Below, one piece after another: positions 38,185 to 46,471 of a stretch of DNA of 64,000 bases. Position 1 is the stretch's first letter, and each line of letters opens with the position of its first letter. The stretch is taken from NCBI GenBank assembly GCA_934446455.1, contig CAKSEE010000004.1:1-64000 (forward strand), written 5' to 3'. The notes beneath the pieces were generated by a model. That model was not told where the DNA came from. It did not search any database and saw only the letters and a program-made list of their open reading frames with translations. The position numbers were made by a program, and so were the translations under genes. This DNA is from an uncultured Oscillospiraceae bacterium. GTDB lineage: Bacteria; Bacillota; Clostridia; Oscillospirales; Ruminococcaceae.

Positions 38185-38858
38185 TACAGCCGCTCCTTTA
38201 TTATGCCGCACACAAGCTCAACCGACTGCTCAAAGTCAAGTCCCGAGGTGTCTGCAAGCACCGCGTCCTCCGCCTGCTTAAGCGGGGCTGCGGCCCTGTG
38301 GGAGTCGTTGTAATCGCGTTTGTTCAGGTCGCTCAGCACCTCTTCAAAGGTGACCGCCGAACCTTTTGCGCGAAGCTCATCAAACCTGCGCCTTGCGCGT
38401 ATCTCGGGGGCTGCAGTAAGGAATATCTTAACATCGGCGTTCGGCAGAACCACCGTGCCTATGTCGCGCCCGTCCATGATAACGCTGTTTTTTCTGGCAA
38501 TATCACGCTGCATTTCAAGCAGCGCAGCCCTTACCTCGGGGACTGACGATACCGCCGAAGCCGCCATCGAAACCTCGGGCAGCCTTATCTCCGCAGATAC
38601 GTCTTCGCCGTTAAGGTAAACATGCTGAACACCCTCGCAGAGCTTTATCTCAGGCTTTATCCCGCCGACGGCAGCCGCTATCGCTGACTTATCGCCAAGA
38701 TCCACCCCGTTTCTTATGCAACGCAAACCGACAGCACGGTAAAGCGCGCCCGTATCCGCATATATAAAGCCGAGCCTTTGCGCCGCAGTGCGTGCTATCG
38801 TGCTTTTTCCTGCGCCGACAGGGCCGTCAATAGCCACAGAAACGAAATTTTCCGACAT
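38184..38858 (-). CDS. cmk: Cytidylate kinase
   Basis: 224 residues. P-loop AIDGPVGAGKSTIAR, YADTGALYRAVG and DGRDIGTVVLPNA are the family motifs. It phosphorylates CMP and dCMP. Start 38858 with GGAGAG. First gene of the cmk-plsC-ispH/rpsA operon, an order found in many Firmicutes. Confidence 0.95.
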   Translation of the reverse strand: MSENFVSVAIDGPVGAGKSTIARTAAQRLGFIYADTGALYRAVGLRCIRNGVDLGDKSAIAAAVGGIKPEIKLCEGVQHVYLNGEDVSAEIRLPEVSMAASAVSSVPEVRAALLEMQRDIARKNSVIMDGRDIGTVVLPNADVKIFLTAAPEIRARRRFDELRAKGSAVTFEEVLSDLNKRDYNDSHRAAAPLKQAEDAVLADTSGLDFEQSVELVCGIIKERL

Positions 38859-39023
38859 AATTCTCTCCGACAGGCATAGTAATGCCAAAATATGCAAATT
38901 ATCAAAAAAGGTACAGTTACCCGATAATATTACCTATACATTATAGCACACCATTATATAAATTTCAAGGGGTTTTTGAAATTTTTTTATATTTCCTTAA
39001 AATTTAATTGCACCGCGCAGGGC

Positions 39024-39052
39024 TTGACATTCCGCGCGGCAGATGATACAAT
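39024..39052 (+). promoter_or_regulatory. Promoter of a small membrane protein gene
   Basis: TTGACA at 39024-39029 and TACAAT at 39047-39052, spacer 17 bp. Confidence 0.8.
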
Positions 39053-39078
39053 TATATTAAGACGCAGGGGGTGAGGGA

Positions 39079-39201
39079 ATGGCTAAAAAGGATATGAACA
39101 AACGCGACGACAAGCGGCTGGAGCGCACGATAATGCGCAACTGGATAATCGCGGGGGTGTCCCTCGCGCTTATAATCGTACTGTATTTTATCGGAAAGTA
39201 A
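39079..39201 (+). CDS. 40-residue single-pass membrane protein
   Basis: ATG at 39079, TAA at 39199-39201. The peptide has a charged N-terminus (MAKKDMNKRDDKRLERTIMR) and one hydrophobic segment (NWIIAGVSLALIIVLYFIGK), so an N-in tail-anchored or single-pass protein is expected. Support: a consensus promoter, a GGGGGTGAGGG ribosome site 5-10 bp upstream, and a terminator after the stop. Family not recognised; function unknown. Confidence 0.7.
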   Translation: MAKKDMNKRDDKRLERTIMRNWIIAGVSLALIIVLYFIGK

Positions 39202-39230
39202 GCGGCTTTTGCCAAATTACGACAGACATA

Positions 39231-39258
39231 AGCGCCCTGCATTTCGCGGGGCGCTTTT
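39231..39258 (+). terminator. Terminator of the 40-residue gene
   Basis: GCGCCC/GGGCGC (39232-39237 with 39249-39254) followed by TTTTATT. Confidence 0.7.
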
Positions 39259-39283
39259 ATTCCGCACAAATCGTTCTTTCTGC

Positions 39284-39315
39284 AAAATAAGCCCCCTCGG
39301 TTCGCCGAGGGGGCT
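39284..39315 (-). terminator. Terminator of the hydCBA operon
   Basis: GCCCCCTCGG at 39291-39300 pairs with CCGAGGGGGC at 39305-39314 around a tetraloop; a T-rich run follows on the minus strand. Confidence 0.9.
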
Positions 39316-39324
39316 TTGCTTAAC

Positions 39325-41064
39325 TTATCTGTAAAGCTTCTGTGCCTTGTAGCTCGTATGGAGTATCTCGTGAGCCTTGTGGCTGTTCGGCTCGCCGAAG
39401 AACTCGTCGTAGAGAGCCTTAACGTCGGGGTTCTCGTGCGAGAAGCGCAGCGTGTTCGCCTCGTCGATACCGTAGAGTACCTTTGCGCGCTCTGCGCGGA
39501 TATCGGTGAAGTTGCGCACGGAAGCGGGCTGGATTATCTGACCGCCGCCGTTTACGCAGCCGCCGGGGCAGCCCATGATTTCGATGAAGTGGTAGGAAGC
39601 CTCGCCTGCCTTTACCTTCTTGAGCAGAGCCTTTGCGTTTGCAAGGCCGCTTGCTACTGCCACCTTAACTTCCATGCCTGCTACGTTGTAAGTAGCTTCC
39701 TTTATGCCCTCAACGCCGCGTACTTCCTTGAATTCAACGGGAGTGCTGTCGGGCTTGCCTGTGAGCGTCCATACAGCGGTACGCAGAGCAGCTTCCATAA
39801 CGCCGCCCGTTGCGCCGAAGATGACCGCTGCGCCCGTGCCTGTGCCGAGCGGGCTGTCGCATACCTCGTCGGGCAGGTCGTTGAACATGATGCCTGCCTT
39901 CTTGATGAGGCGTGCAAGCTCGCGGGTGGTGATGGATATGTCGAGGTCGGGAACGCCCGCTGCGGACTGGTCCTCGCGGCCTATCTCGTACTTCTTAGCC
40001 GTGCAGGGCATTACGGATACGCTTACGATGTCCTCGGGGTTCTTGCCGAGCTTCTGTGCGTAGTAGGTCTTAACAACCGCGCCGAACATCTGCTGCGGGG
40101 ACTTGCAGGTGGACAGATTCGGGATGAACTCGGGGAAGTAGTTCTCGCAGTATCTAATCCAGCCGGGCGAGCAGGAGGTGATAAGCGGCAGAGTGCCGCC
40201 GTTCTTTACCCTGTCAAGGAACTCTGTAGCCTCTTCCATAATGGTGAGGTCTGCGGAGAAATTGGTGTCGAACACCTTGTCGAAGCCGAGTCTGCGCATT
40301 GCGGCAATCATCTTGCCCTCAACGTTTGTGCCAACGGGCAGACCAAACGCCTCTCCAAGAGAAGCGCGGACTGCGGGAGCAGCCTGTACTACAACGAACT
40401 TCTCGGGGTCTGCGATAGCGTCGAGCACCTTCTGTGTGTCGTCCTTCTCGGTGAGAGCGCCTGTCGGGCAGGCGGTGATGCACTGACCGCAGGATACGCA
40501 CGCGGTGTCCGCAAGGTTCATGTCGAACGCGGAAGCAATCTGGGTAGCGAAGCCGCGCTCGTTCGCGCCGATAACGCCTATACCCTGAGTTACAGCGCAC
40601 GCAGCCACGCAGCGGCGGCAGAGTATGCACTTGCTGTTGTCGCGGGACATATGTACAGCGCTGTTGTCTATCTCTACAGCGGGATTCTCGCCGTCGAAGC
40701 GGTTCTCGTCAACGCCGTACTCGTTGCACAGCGCCTGAAGCTCGCAGTTTCCGCTTCTTACGCAGGAAAGACATTCCTTCTTGTGATTGGAGAGGATAAG
40801 CTCGAGGGTCGTTCTGCGGCTCTCTACTACCTTGGGGGTGTTGGTGAATATCTCCATGCCCTCGTTTACGGGGTAAACGCACGCAGCAACAAGGCTTCTT
40901 GCGCCCTTCACCTCAACAACGCAGATACGGCACGCGCCGATTGCGTTGATGTCCTTGAGATAGCAAAGAGTAGGTATCTTTATGCCGGCGATTCTGGAAG
41001 CCTCGAGGATAGTGGAACCCTCGGGAACGGAACAGGCAACGCCGTTTATCTTAATGTTGACCAT
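39325..41064 (-). CDS. hydA: [FeFe] hydrogenase catalytic subunit
   Basis: 579 residues. An N-terminal 2Fe-2S ferredoxin domain (CYLKDINAIGACRIC), a His/Cys 4Fe-4S site (NHKKECLSCVRSGNC), two 4Fe-4S motifs (CILCRRCVAAC, CVSCGQCITACP) and the H-cluster motifs TSCSPGW, MPCTAKK and MGCPGGCVNGGGQ. The catalytic cysteine between the first two clusters of the H domain (TSC) is present. It makes or consumes H2 with ferredoxin and NADH through the partner subunits. Cytoplasmic; no signal peptide. Confidence 0.96.
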   Translation of the reverse strand: MVNIKINGVACSVPEGSTILEASRIAGIKIPTLCYLKDINAIGACRICVVEVKGARSLVAACVYPVNEGMEIFTNTPKVVESRRTTLELILSNHKKECLSCVRSGNCELQALCNEYGVDENRFDGENPAVEIDNSAVHMSRDNSKCILCRRCVAACAVTQGIGVIGANERGFATQIASAFDMNLADTACVSCGQCITACPTGALTEKDDTQKVLDAIADPEKFVVVQAAPAVRASLGEAFGLPVGTNVEGKMIAAMRRLGFDKVFDTNFSADLTIMEEATEFLDRVKNGGTLPLITSCSPGWIRYCENYFPEFIPNLSTCKSPQQMFGAVVKTYYAQKLGKNPEDIVSVSVMPCTAKKYEIGREDQSAAGVPDLDISITTRELARLIKKAGIMFNDLPDEVCDSPLGTGTGAAVIFGATGGVMEAALRTAVWTLTGKPDSTPVEFKEVRGVEGIKEATYNVAGMEVKVAVASGLANAKALLKKVKAGEASYHFIEIMGCPGGCVNGGGQIIQPASVRNFTDIRAERAKVLYGIDEANTLRFSHENPDVKALYDEFFGEPNSHKAHEILHTSYKAQKLYR

Positions 41065-41110
41065 GTTTTTAGTCCTTTCTTATCATATAGGAAACAGGCT
41101 TGCCGCCCTT

Positions 41111-42979
41111 TTACGCCTTGGAGATAGCGCCGAACTTGCAGTTGGACATACATACGCCGCACTTGATGCACTTGCTCTGGTCGATGACGAACGGGCTTCT
41201 GATTTCGCCGCTGATCGCGCCGACAGGGCACTTCTTGGAGCAGAGCGAGCAGCCCTTGCACTTTTCGGGATCGATCTTGATCTGGAGCAGGTCCTTGCAG
41301 ACGCCTGCGGGACATCTCTTGTCCTTAACGTGCGCAATGTACTCATCTCTGAAGTAACGGAGCGTGGACAGAACGGGGTTCGGAGCCGTCTGGCCGAGAC
41401 CGCAGAGCGCGTTTTCCTTTATGTAGTAGCACAGCTTCTCGAGCTTGTCAAGATCCTCCATTGTAGCCTTGCCCTGGGTAATCTTGGTGAGTATCTCGTA
41501 AAGACGCTTTGTACCGATACGGCAGGGTGTACACTTACCGCAGGACTCGTCAACAGTAAAGTCGAGGAAGAACTTTGCGATATCAACCATGCAGTTATCC
41601 TCGTCCATTACGATAAGTCCGCCCGAGCCCATCATGGAGCCGATGGAGATAAGGTTGTCGTAATCGATCGGGATATCAAGGTGCTGGGGAGGAATGCAGC
41701 CGCCCGAAGGACCGCCCGTCTGTGCAGCCTTGAACTTCTTTCCGTTCGGAATGCCGCCGCCGATTTCCTCGATAACCTCGCGCAGGGTAGTACCCATAGG
41801 AACCTCAACAAGACCCGTGTTGTGGATCTTACCGCCAAGTGCGAATACCTTTGTACCCTTGGACTTCTCAGTACCCATGGAAGTGAACCAGTCAGCGCCC
41901 TTAAGGATTATCTGGCAGATGTTAGCGTAGGTCTCAACGTTGTTGAGAATGGTGGGCTTGCCGAAAAGACCCTTTACCGCAGGGAACGGAGGACGGGGTC
42001 TGGGCTCGCCGCGGTTGCCCTCGATGGAGGTCATAAGCGCGGTCTCCTCGCCGCAGACGAACGCGCCTGCGCCAAGTCTTAAGCCAAGGTGGAACTTGAA
42101 GCCCGTGCCGAAGATGTCGTCGCCGAGCATTCCTATTTCCTCTGCCTGCTTGATAGCGATCTCAAGACGCTCAACGGCGATGGGGTACTCTGCACGAACG
42201 TAGATGTAGCCCTGATTTGCGCCGATAGCATAACCTGCGATTGCCATTGCCTCGATTACGGCGTGGGGGTCGCCCTCAAGAACGGAGCGGTCCATGAATG
42301 CGCCGGGGTCGCCCTCGTCGGCGTTGCAGCAAACGTACTTCTGGTCGTTTACGCTTGCCTTTGCAAACTTCCACTTAAGGCCGGTGGGGAATCCGCCGCC
42401 GCCGCGTCCGCGCAGACCCGAGTCGATAAGGGTCTTGATAACGTCGTCGGGCGTCATTGTGGTAAGCACCTTGTGCAGCGCCTGATAGCCGTCGCGCGCG
42501 ATGTACTCCTCAACGTGCTCAGGGCTGATAAGACCGCAGTTTCTGAGCGCTACGCGGTGCTGCTTCTTGTAGAATGCAGTGTCGTTAAGGGACTTTATGG
42601 TGTCGCCCTCAACGGTTTCAGCGTAGAGATACTTCTTTACGGGAATGCCGTTCTTAAGATGGGACTCAACTATCTCGGGGATATGGTCAGCCTCCATCTT
42701 GGAGTAGAACGTACCCTCAGGGTAAACTATCATGATGGGACCGAGTGCGCACAGACCAAAGCAGCCTGTCTTTACGATGTTTACCTTGCCGGTAAGACCG
42801 TTCTTCTCGATCTCTTCTTCAAGCTTCTTGATGATGTTCATGGAGCCGCTGGAAGTACAGCCTGTACCGCCGCAGACAAGAACGTCCTTGACGCCGCTCA
42901 CAGCACCCTCAACGCGGGTGTTTACGACCTCGGCAGCCTTTTCCTTGACAGCGTTAAGCTCCTCTAATGTCTTAATCAT
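41111..42979 (-). CDS. hydB: Bifurcating hydrogenase NADH/FMN subunit
   Basis: 622 residues: an N-terminal thioredoxin-like 2Fe-2S domain (CGGTGCTSSG, CFGLCALGP), the NuoF-type FMN/NADH core (GLRGRGGGGFPTGLKW, ADEGDPGAFMDR, GAGAFVCGEETAL), an SLBB domain, the 4Fe-4S motif ESCGKCTPCRIG, and a C-terminal 2x4Fe-4S ferredoxin (CKGCSLCSKKCP, CIKCGVCMSNC). This layout matches HydB of electron-bifurcating hydrogenases. ATG 42979 with GGAAGG upstream. Confidence 0.94.
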   Translation of the reverse strand: MIKTLEELNAVKEKAAEVVNTRVEGAVSGVKDVLVCGGTGCTSSGSMNIIKKLEEEIEKNGLTGKVNIVKTGCFGLCALGPIMIVYPEGTFYSKMEADHIPEIVESHLKNGIPVKKYLYAETVEGDTIKSLNDTAFYKKQHRVALRNCGLISPEHVEEYIARDGYQALHKVLTTMTPDDVIKTLIDSGLRGRGGGGFPTGLKWKFAKASVNDQKYVCCNADEGDPGAFMDRSVLEGDPHAVIEAMAIAGYAIGANQGYIYVRAEYPIAVERLEIAIKQAEEIGMLGDDIFGTGFKFHLGLRLGAGAFVCGEETALMTSIEGNRGEPRPRPPFPAVKGLFGKPTILNNVETYANICQIILKGADWFTSMGTEKSKGTKVFALGGKIHNTGLVEVPMGTTLREVIEEIGGGIPNGKKFKAAQTGGPSGGCIPPQHLDIPIDYDNLISIGSMMGSGGLIVMDEDNCMVDIAKFFLDFTVDESCGKCTPCRIGTKRLYEILTKITQGKATMEDLDKLEKLCYYIKENALCGLGQTAPNPVLSTLRYFRDEYIAHVKDKRCPAGVCKDLLQIKIDPEKCKGCSLCSKKCPVGAISGEIRSPFVIDQSKCIKCGVCMSNCKFGAISKA

Positions 42980-43045
42980 ATTAAGTATTTCCTTCCTGCA
43001 CCGCACATCTGCAAAAAACGCGGGAGAACGGTGCGATTATGTAAA

Positions 43046-43540
43046 TCAGTTGTACTTCTCGAGGATTTTGTCCACGTCGTCAACCGTAAGCCTGCCGTAT
43101 ACGTCCTCGTTTACGGTAAGCACGGGAGCAAGACCGCACGCGCCTATGCAGCGGCACGCGTCAAGGGAGAACTTTCCGTCGGGGGTGATCTCGCCGCCGC
43201 TGATGCCGAGCTTTTCCATCAGCTTGTTGTAGATGTCGCCTGAACCCTTTACATAGCAGGCTGTACCAAGACAGACGGAGATCTTGTACTGACCCTTGGG
43301 GTTGATGGAGAACTGCGCATAGAAGGTAACTACGCCGTAAACCTTCTCAAGCGAGATGTCCATCTCGTCCGCGATGATCTGCTGGACCTCGATAGGAAGA
43401 TAGCCGTAAATGCCCTGAGCCTTCTGGAGAATGGGCATGAGCGCGCCCTGATCGTCCTTGTGCTGTGCAATAACGGCTCTGAGCTGAGCTTCCTGTTCGG
43501 GCGTTCCCGCAAAGGGAACAGCACTTTTCTTAAAAGCCAT
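43046..43540 (-). CDS. hydC: Bifurcating hydrogenase 2Fe-2S subunit
   Basis: 164 residues of the NuoE family: LQKAQGIYGYLP, VTFYAQF, and four cysteines in CLGTACYVKG and CRCIGACGLAP holding a 2Fe-2S cluster. GGAGG upstream of ATG 43540. First gene of hydC-hydB-hydA; the three subunits match the trimeric ferredoxin/NADH-dependent type. A TATAAT (plus 43673-43678, minus strand) lies upstream with no good -35 box. Confidence 0.94.
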   Translation of the reverse strand: MAFKKSAVPFAGTPEQEAQLRAVIAQHKDDQGALMPILQKAQGIYGYLPIEVQQIIADEMDISLEKVYGVVTFYAQFSINPKGQYKISVCLGTACYVKGSGDIYNKLMEKLGISGGEITPDGKFSLDACRCIGACGLAPVLTVNEDVYGRLTVDDVDKILEKYN

Positions 43541-43781
43541 TTTTTAGCCTCCTTAATAATTTCACCGCGGGGGCGTGTGCCGTGCGGTTCTTATACATGA
43601 TCAATACGCCGCAGCGTACAGGATATTACCGAAGTATGACAAAAAAATATCAAACGCGATATATCACCATATATTATAGCACATACCGCGAAAAAAATCT
43701 ATAACATTACAGGCGAATAAAAGCAATCAAATTGTAGAAAAAAACCACGAAAAATTGGTGAAAATAACTAACGCCGTACTT

Positions 43782-44184
43782 TCAGCTTGTCGAAAAAGTC
43801 CATTTTGCCTGCGTATGCGGGCTAAATCACTTTTTTGCCTCGGGCTAAAGGTGACTGCGCCGACCTTGCCGAGGCAAAGAACTCTTCTATCCTCACAAGT
43901 GTGTAAGCGACACCTCGCTGTGCTCGCCTTACGCAACGCGACGGCTTACGCCTTACGCAACGCGACGGCTTACGCCTTACGCAACGCGACGGCTGCGCCT
44001 TACGCAACGCGACCGTGCGCCTTACGCAACGCGACCGTGCGCCTTACGCAACGCGACGGCTGCGCCTTACGCAACGCGACGGCTGCGCCTTACGCAACGC
44101 GACGCTGCGCCTTACGCAACGCGACCGTGCGCGCAGCGCGGATGCTTCGTCGGACCCCCAAAACGGGGGTTTTCCGACGGTCTT
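43782..44184 (+). repeat. Minisatellite repeat element, copy B
   Basis: It begins CAGCTTGTCGAAAAAGTCC and ends GGTTTTCCGACGGTCTT, imperfect inverted ends. The 7-bp direct repeat GTACTTT flanks it (43775-43781 and 44185-44191). Inside are the stem TTTGCCTCGG/CCGAGGCAAA (43834-43843 with 43869-43878), then CTATCC-CACAAGTGTGTAAGC, then nine copies of CCTTACGCAACGCGAC between 43927 and 44125 at 21-24 bp steps, then a palindrome CCCCC/GGGGG. It lies between hydC and the ECF sigma gene. No coding potential is supported. Confidence 0.78.
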
Positions 44185-44388
44185 GTACTTTAATGCTCCC
44201 ATGCGAAATAAAAGCGCATTCGTCGGCGCAAGACCTGCCTGTCCGTAAAGGATATTCCGCGCGCGGAAATTTTATTCTGCCCGCGCAACCACCCGCGCGC
44301 TTTTCGGTGTATAATAGGTGAAGGGCTCTTTACTGCGGGCGGGGCGGGCAGGTTCACGAATATACCCGCCGGAAAAAGGGAGGACACC

Positions 44389-44949
44389 ATGGACGATGAA
44401 ATGATAGTGGAGCTTTACTGGCAGCGCTCCGAGCGCGCCATTAAGGAAAGCTCCCGCAAATTCGGCAGCTACTGCCTTAGCATTGCACGGCGCATTCTCA
44501 CCGACCGCGAGGCGGCGGAGGAGTGCCTTAACGACACATGGCTGCGCGCATGGAACGCCATGCCGCCGCACAAGCCATGCGTTCTGTCCGTTTTTCTCGG
44601 CAAGATAACGCGCAGGCTGTCGCTTACCCGCCTTGAAAGGCAGCGCGCGCAGAAACGCGGCGGCGGCGCATACGAGGCGGCGCTCGAGGAGCTGGGCGAG
44701 TGCGTGGCTTCCGCGCAGAGCGCCGAGGCAGGCTACGATGAAAACGCCCTTACGCAGCTGCTGCGCGGCTTTCTCGCGGGGCAGAGCGAGGAGAACAGGC
44801 GCGTTTTCCTTATGAGATACTGGTACTTTGTGCCGCTTAAAACCGTGGGCGCGCAGTGCGGCTTAAGCGAAAGCGCGGTGAAGTCGCGGCTTTTCCGTAT
44901 GCGCGCGGAACTTAAGGAGCTTTTGACAAAGGAGGGCTATTTTGTATGA
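44389..44949 (+). CDS. ECF-type RNA polymerase sigma factor
   Basis: 186 residues with sigma region 2 (about 5-75: YWQRSERAIKESSRKFG then SYCLSIARRIL, ECLNDTWLRAWNAMPP) and region 4 (about 125-180: SEENRRVFLMRYWYFVPLKT, CGLSESAVKSRLFRMR). No region 3, as in ECF factors. GGGAGG precedes ATG 44389; TATAAT lies at 44310-44315. Its stop overlaps the start of the serpin gene (ATGA, 44946-44949), so the two are made together. The partner is expected to control it. Confidence 0.93.
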   Translation: MDDEMIVELYWQRSERAIKESSRKFGSYCLSIARRILTDREAAEECLNDTWLRAWNAMPPHKPCVLSVFLGKITRRLSLTRLERQRAQKRGGGAYEAALEELGECVASAQSAEAGYDENALTQLLRGFLAGQSEENRRVFLMRYWYFVPLKTVGAQCGLSESAVKSRLFRMRAELKELLTKEGYFV

Positions 44950-46418
44950 AACCCGAGGATATAGTAAACGCATTAAACGACGTTGACGACCGCGACATAA
45001 AGGCGGCAGAACCGAGAAGGCGCAGCATAAAGCCGTTTATATTCGGCGCGGGAGCGTGCGCAGCGGCAGTCGCCGCCATTATCACGATAAACAGCGTGAT
45101 GAAGCCCGCGCCGATAACGCACCTTGCGCAGCCCGTGGAGATAGCGAAGGCGGTATACCCGCAGCAGCTGAAATACCCGAGCGAGGAGGAATACGCGCGC
45201 TGGGACAGCGAATCCACCGATACAAGCGGCGCAGACAACCCATACGACATAAGCTACGACATCAGCGAAGACCGCAGGGCGCTTATAAAGAGCCTGCCCG
45301 AGGGCTACAACAGCGCCCTTGCGGAATACACCGTGCGCACCGCGCCGACTTTTGCGCCCGAAAGCGAGAGCAACTTTGTGTACTCCCCCGCAAACACCTA
45401 CATAGCGCTTGCTATGCTGAGCGAAATTACGGGCGGCGACGCCTCCGCGCAGCTTACGGAGCTTCTGGGCGCGCAGGGCGGCGCGCTGCGCGAAAGCGTG
45501 AACGCGATATGGCGGGCGAACTACCTTGACAACGGCCATAACACAAGCCTGCTTTCAAACTCGCTGTGGCTGTCGGACGCTATAAGCTACAACGCCTCTC
45601 CCCTGAAAACGCTGGCGCGCGATTACTACGCCTCGTCCTACTGCGGGGAAATGGGCAGCGAGGAGTACGACGAGCTTTACCGCCGCTGGATAGACGAAAG
45701 CACGGGCGGGCTGCTGAAAGAGCAGGCTCAGGCGCAGTATCTGCCCGCGGACGCGCTCTGCGCGCTTGTTTCCTCGATTTATTACGAGAACCGCTGGATG
45801 ACTGAGTTTCAGCAGGAAAACACCGCCGATAGCAAGTTTACTACGCCCGACGGCGAGATAACCTGCGAATTTATGAACGCAAACTATATTGACGAAATCT
45901 TCTTCGGCGAGGGCTTTACCGCGTACTCCATGAGATTTGATTACGGCACGGGCGAAATGCGCTTTGTACTGCCCGACGAGGGAAGCGCCGCGCTCTCCAT
46001 GCTCTCGGACGAGAGCGCTATGGCGTACCTTACAGGGCAGGTCGAGTGGAACGACGAGCGCTTCAAAACCTGCGAAATGAAGCTCTCCGTGCCTAAGTTC
46101 GACATAACAAGCGAGCTTGAGCTTTCAGACGCGCTCAAGGCGCTCGGCGTTACCGACGTATTCAGCAGCCGCGCGGACTTCTCGCCGCTTGCGGACAAGG
46201 GGGCTTCGCTTTCAAAGGTGATACACGACGCGCGCATAACGATAGACGAGGAGGGCTGCACCGCCGCGGCGTTCACCTCGGAAATACCCGCGACGGGCGG
46301 AATTTACGGCGACATCATACAGCACGACTTTATCCTCGACCGCCCGTTCGCCTTTTCGATAGTAAGCGAAACGGGAGAAACGCTTTTCCTCGGCACGGTA
46401 AGCGACCCGCGCGGCTGA
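44946..46418 (+). CDS. Membrane-anchored serpin with anti-sigma-like N-terminus
   Basis: 490 residues. A 27-residue charged cytoplasmic N-terminus (MKPEDIVNALNDVDDRDIKA), one membrane segment (about 28-49, FIFGAGACAAAVAAIITINS), an extracellular linker, then a serpin fold from about 110: NFVYSPANTYIALAML, NSLWLSD, SSIYYENRWM. The reactive-loop hinge is DEEGCTAAAFTS (434-445), leading to a predicted cleavage area ATGGIY (450-455) and the closing FILDRPFAFSI. The hinge suggests a working inhibitor; P14 is Cys, an unusual choice. Serpins trap proteases covalently. It is translationally coupled to an ECF sigma factor. Confidence 0.88.
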   Translation: MKPEDIVNALNDVDDRDIKAAEPRRRSIKPFIFGAGACAAAVAAIITINSVMKPAPITHLAQPVEIAKAVYPQQLKYPSEEEYARWDSESTDTSGADNPYDISYDISEDRRALIKSLPEGYNSALAEYTVRTAPTFAPESESNFVYSPANTYIALAMLSEITGGDASAQLTELLGAQGGALRESVNAIWRANYLDNGHNTSLLSNSLWLSDAISYNASPLKTLARDYYASSYCGEMGSEEYDELYRRWIDESTGGLLKEQAQAQYLPADALCALVSSIYYENRWMTEFQQENTADSKFTTPDGEITCEFMNANYIDEIFFGEGFTAYSMRFDYGTGEMRFVLPDEGSAALSMLSDESAMAYLTGQVEWNDERFKTCEMKLSVPKFDITSELELSDALKALGVTDVFSSRADFSPLADKGASLSKVIHDARITIDEEGCTAAAFTSEIPATGGIYGDIIQHDFILDRPFAFSIVSETGETLFLGTVSDPRG

Positions 46419-46437
46419 CGTTTTCGGCAAAAACCGC

Positions 46438-46466
46438 TTGAATTCGGGGATAATCTATAGTATAAT
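46438..46466 (+). promoter_or_regulatory. Promoter of the GH127 gene
   Basis: TTGAAT at 46438-46443 and TATAAT at 46461-46466, spacer 17 bp. The gene starts 348 bp further on because repeat element C lies between. Confidence 0.7.
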
Positions 46467-46471
46467 AGGGG

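Noticed and set aside
43927..44125. Possible CRISPR array
   Set aside because: The 16-bp cores are only 5-8 bp apart, with no unique spacers of 30 bp and no cas genes.
43755..44321. Reading frame encoding repeated ALRNAT/LTQRD peptides
   Set aside because: Produced by the non-coding minisatellite; all frames through it are open and none has a ribosome site.
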